A stretch of 64,000 bases of DNA. It comes from an uncultured Paracoccaceae bacterium. Lineage in GTDB: Bacteria; Pseudomonadota; Alphaproteobacteria; Rhodobacterales; Rhodobacteraceae. Below are positions 62,235-64,000 of this stretch, one piece after another. How positions within the stretch are numbered: the first letter of the stretch is position 1; each line of letters opens with the position of its first letter. The notes under the pieces are model-generated. The model ran no database searches, had not been told where the DNA came from, and saw only the letters and a program-made list of their open reading frames with translations. Location of the stretch: positions 1,922,001-1,986,000 of the forward strand of contig CATOSU010000002.1 of the NCBI GenBank assembly GCA_951812615.1. Reading direction: 5' to 3'. Made by a program: the position numbers and the translations under genes.

Positions 62235-62737
62235 TGTCATTTCAGGCCGAAAAACCCAAGAGCGACAATTGGAGCCCAAAAGACCACATCCCCAGACCGT
62301 CGCTCTTCTTCGAGGATCTGTCGGTTGGCAAGCGGTTCCCGTTGCCCTCGCGCACCCAGACCGATGGGCTTTTCACTGCGTTTCAGGCCGCATCCGGCGA
62401 CAATGACCCGATCCATTACGACCGGGTCTATTGCCAGTCGCATGGCCACCCTGACATGCTTGCCCATGGCATGCAGGTTCTGATCCAGTCGGCCGCCGGT
62501 GCCGGAAACTTTCCCGAACTGGTCGCCGATTCGCTGATCGCTTTTCTTGGCTTGTCCTGCGACTTCCTGGGTCCGGTCTATGTCGGGGATACGCTTTATC
62601 CGGAACTTGTGATAGCCGAATTGACCGAACAGAACACCACCGGCGTGGTCGTGATGGCCGCAACGATCCGCAATCAGGATGGCCAGATTGTCCTGAAAGG
62701 CGAACATCGTTACCTCATCCGCAAGCGGAGCAAATGA
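62234..62737 (+). CDS. MaoC-like dehydratase (single hotdog)
   Basis: This is a 167-residue hotdog protein. FFEDLSVGKRFPLPS opens the domain and ASGDNDPIHYDRVYCQSHGH has the Asp-His hydratase motif, followed by LAHGMQVLIQSAAGAG. GGAGG precedes the start, which overlaps the CoA-transferase stop by one base. It probably hydrates a second enoyl-CoA of the pathway; it is short, like subunits that act as homo- or heterodimers. Confidence 0.9.
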   Translation: MSFQAEKPKSDNWSPKDHIPRPSLFFEDLSVGKRFPLPSRTQTDGLFTAFQAASGDNDPIHYDRVYCQSHGHPDMLAHGMQVLIQSAAGAGNFPELVADSLIAFLGLSCDFLGPVYVGDTLYPELVIAELTEQNTTGVVVMAATIRNQDGQIVLKGEHRYLIRKRSK

Positions 62738-63516
62738 AAATGACCAAACCCAAGATCAATCAACGGATTGAAACCCACCCGGAAGGTCAGGTCGCCTATG
62801 TCGAGCTTGCCAACGAGGCCAAGCGCAACGCCATCGGCCCCGACATGATTGCCCAATTGCGGTCGGTATTCCTTGAGCTTGCGGGAAACGAGAACCTGCG
62901 GGCGGTCGTTCTGTCCGGCGCCGGCGACCGGGCCTTTGCTGCGGGCGCAGATGTCAAGGCGATGGCAAGGCTCAACCCGGAATCGGAACGACAATTCATT
63001 ACCGGCCTGCACTTGGCGATCGACGCAATCGGAAAGCTGCCGGTGCCTGTCATCGCCAAAATCCACGGCTTCTGTTTCGGCGCGGCGGTCGAGATTGCCG
63101 CGCGCTGCGATTTCCGGCTTGGCGATACCACCACCCTTATCGGCATGCCCGAGGTCAAGGTCGGCATCCCCTCGGTGATCGAAGCCGCGCTTCTGCCCCG
63201 GATCATCGGCGACGGCAAGGCGCGCGAAATGTTGCTAACCGGCATGACCTATGATGCCGAGGCGGCGTTTCAAATGCGCTTCCTCGACGGGCTGTTCGCG
63301 CCGGATGACCTTGATGCGCAGGTCGCAGAACGCGTCAGCCACATTCTGGAAAGCGCGCCGGGTGCCGTGCAATCGCAACGCGCGCTTTTGTACGCGTGGG
63401 AGCAGATGTCACTCGATGACTCCATCGCGCTCAGTATCGACCATTTCGAAGCCGCATTCGAAACCGACGAGCCGGCAACCTACCTGGCGCGCGTCGCCGG
63501 ACCAAAGCGCGAGTGA
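62734..63516 (+). CDS. Enoyl-CoA hydratase/isomerase family protein
   Basis: This 260-residue crotonase-fold enzyme has GDRAFAAGADVKAMARL and HGFCFGAAVEIAARCDFR as the oxyanion hole, and IGMPEVKVGIPSVIEAALLPRIIG with the catalytic-type Glu. It overlaps the MaoC gene by 4 bp (ATGA), so the CoA-transferase, MaoC protein and hydratase form one coupled unit. This is the most complete of the three crotonases in the window. Confidence 0.92.
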   Translation: MKMTKPKINQRIETHPEGQVAYVELANEAKRNAIGPDMIAQLRSVFLELAGNENLRAVVLSGAGDRAFAAGADVKAMARLNPESERQFITGLHLAIDAIGKLPVPVIAKIHGFCFGAAVEIAARCDFRLGDTTTLIGMPEVKVGIPSVIEAALLPRIIGDGKAREMLLTGMTYDAEAAFQMRFLDGLFAPDDLDAQVAERVSHILESAPGAVQSQRALLYAWEQMSLDDSIALSIDHFEAAFETDEPATYLARVAGPKRE

Positions 63517-63587
63517 AAGATTTCGGGCTGATGCCGCCGCATCAATGTTTATCGAAATCGGACAGATGAAAGGAAGCCGAGGGAAAA

Positions 63588-64000
63588 ATGAAAACTCGCA
63601 TTACGGACCTGTTCGGCATCCAGCACCCGATCATCCAAGGCGGCATGCACCATGTTGGTTATGCTGAATTGCCCGCAGCGGTGTCCAACGCCGGCGGGCT
63701 GGGAACGATCACGGGACTGACCCAGAAATCACCGGCGAACCTGGCCAATGAAATCGCCCGGTGCAAGGATATGACGGAAAAGCCATTTGCGGTGAACCTC
63801 ACCTTTCTGCCCGCGGTCAACGCGCCGGACTATCCAGGCTATGTCAAAGCCATCGTCGATGGCGGCGTGACGGCCGTCGAAACGGCAGGACATAACCCGG
63901 TTACGGTCCTGCCCGTCTGAAAGACGCCGGCATAAGGGTCATCCACAAATGCACCTCGGTACGCCACGCATTGAAAGCGCAGCAGATCGGCTGTGATGCG
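63588..64000 (+). pseudogene. Nitronate monooxygenase / NPD-family flavoprotein with a frameshift, cut by window end
   Basis: The reading from ATG 63588 (LFGIQHPIIQGGMHHVGYAE, SNAGGLGTITGLTQ) is the FMN-binding start of 2-nitropropane-dioxygenase-like proteins. It hits TGA at 63918. If one C were present after GTC (63917), the frame would continue LKDAGIRVIHKCTSVRHALK and AQQIGCDA to the window end, matching the family exactly. In acyl-CoA clusters such flavoproteins can act as enoyl reductases. It is broken unless the base is a sequence error. Confidence 0.8.

Noticed and set aside
1-64000. CRISPR array, phage genes or toxin-antitoxin pairs
   Set aside because: No regularly spaced direct repeats, cas genes, capsid or terminase motifs, or paired small toxin-antitoxin genes were seen on either strand.

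Overview
The window looks like chromosomal DNA of a Rhodobacteraceae (roseobacter-type) alphaproteobacterium. It is GC-rich with dense gene packing. It carries an alphaproteobacterial LexA box (GAAC-N7-GAAC) in front of uvrA, and many MFS, TRAP and branched-chain amino-acid-type transporters. The proteins read like roseobacter proteins. No plasmid, phage or CRISPR signature was seen.

Region 1 (1-20 kb) is housekeeping. On the left are an alpha/beta hydrolase and a DNA glycosylase, an MFS exporter, an odd SDR, and the conserved surE-pcm-nlpD block. Next come SOS-controlled uvrA with a VOC protein, further MFS proteins, lpdA, a DUF924 protein, and the minus-strand run purM-purN-rnd-queA-MFS. 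A cytosolic staphylococcal-nuclease-like protein and a CAT-anticodon tRNA close the block, followed by an insertion-sequence scar.

Region 2 (20.5-34.3 kb) starts with one minus-strand transport and oxidation operon: an amide/urea-type ABC importer (binding protein, two permeases, two ATPases), an ABM monooxygenase and an aldehyde dehydrogenase. In front of the operon are a binding-protein homologue without a signal peptide and a divergent MarR regulator. After it come a decayed IS5-family element fused to an hpt fragment, a sulfotransferase-like protein, a secreted protein, an EnvZ-like kinase, a metallo-beta-lactamase-fold hydrolase, and tRNA-Asn with a strong terminator.

Region 3 (34.6-64 kb) is a large acyl-CoA catabolic cluster. 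It has three acyl-CoA synthetases, six acyl-CoA dehydrogenase-type genes, three enoyl-CoA hydratases and two SDRs. It also has two MaoC hydratases, an AMACR-type protein, an SCP2-type thiolase next to an HMG-CoA-synthase-like/DUF35 fusion, a hotdog thioesterase, a CoA-transferase, a TRAP transporter, a MarR regulator and a nitronate-monooxygenase-type flavoprotein. The enzyme set resembles peroxisomal branched-chain or steroid side-chain beta-oxidation (CoA activation, alpha-methyl racemisation, dehydrogenation, hydration, dehydrogenation, SCP2-type thiolysis). The substrate cannot be read from sequence.

Two distant divergent promoters in Region 3 (near 37.6 and 54.85 kb) share almost the same spacer between the -35 and -10 elements, which points to one repressor controlling both. 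A second AT-rich motif recurs at three promoters around the MarR gene. Six genes in Region 3 are broken by single-base indels or in-frame stops, five of them consecutive-to-near-consecutive between 42.5 and 50.0 kb. Either part of this pathway is decaying or the assembly has local errors.
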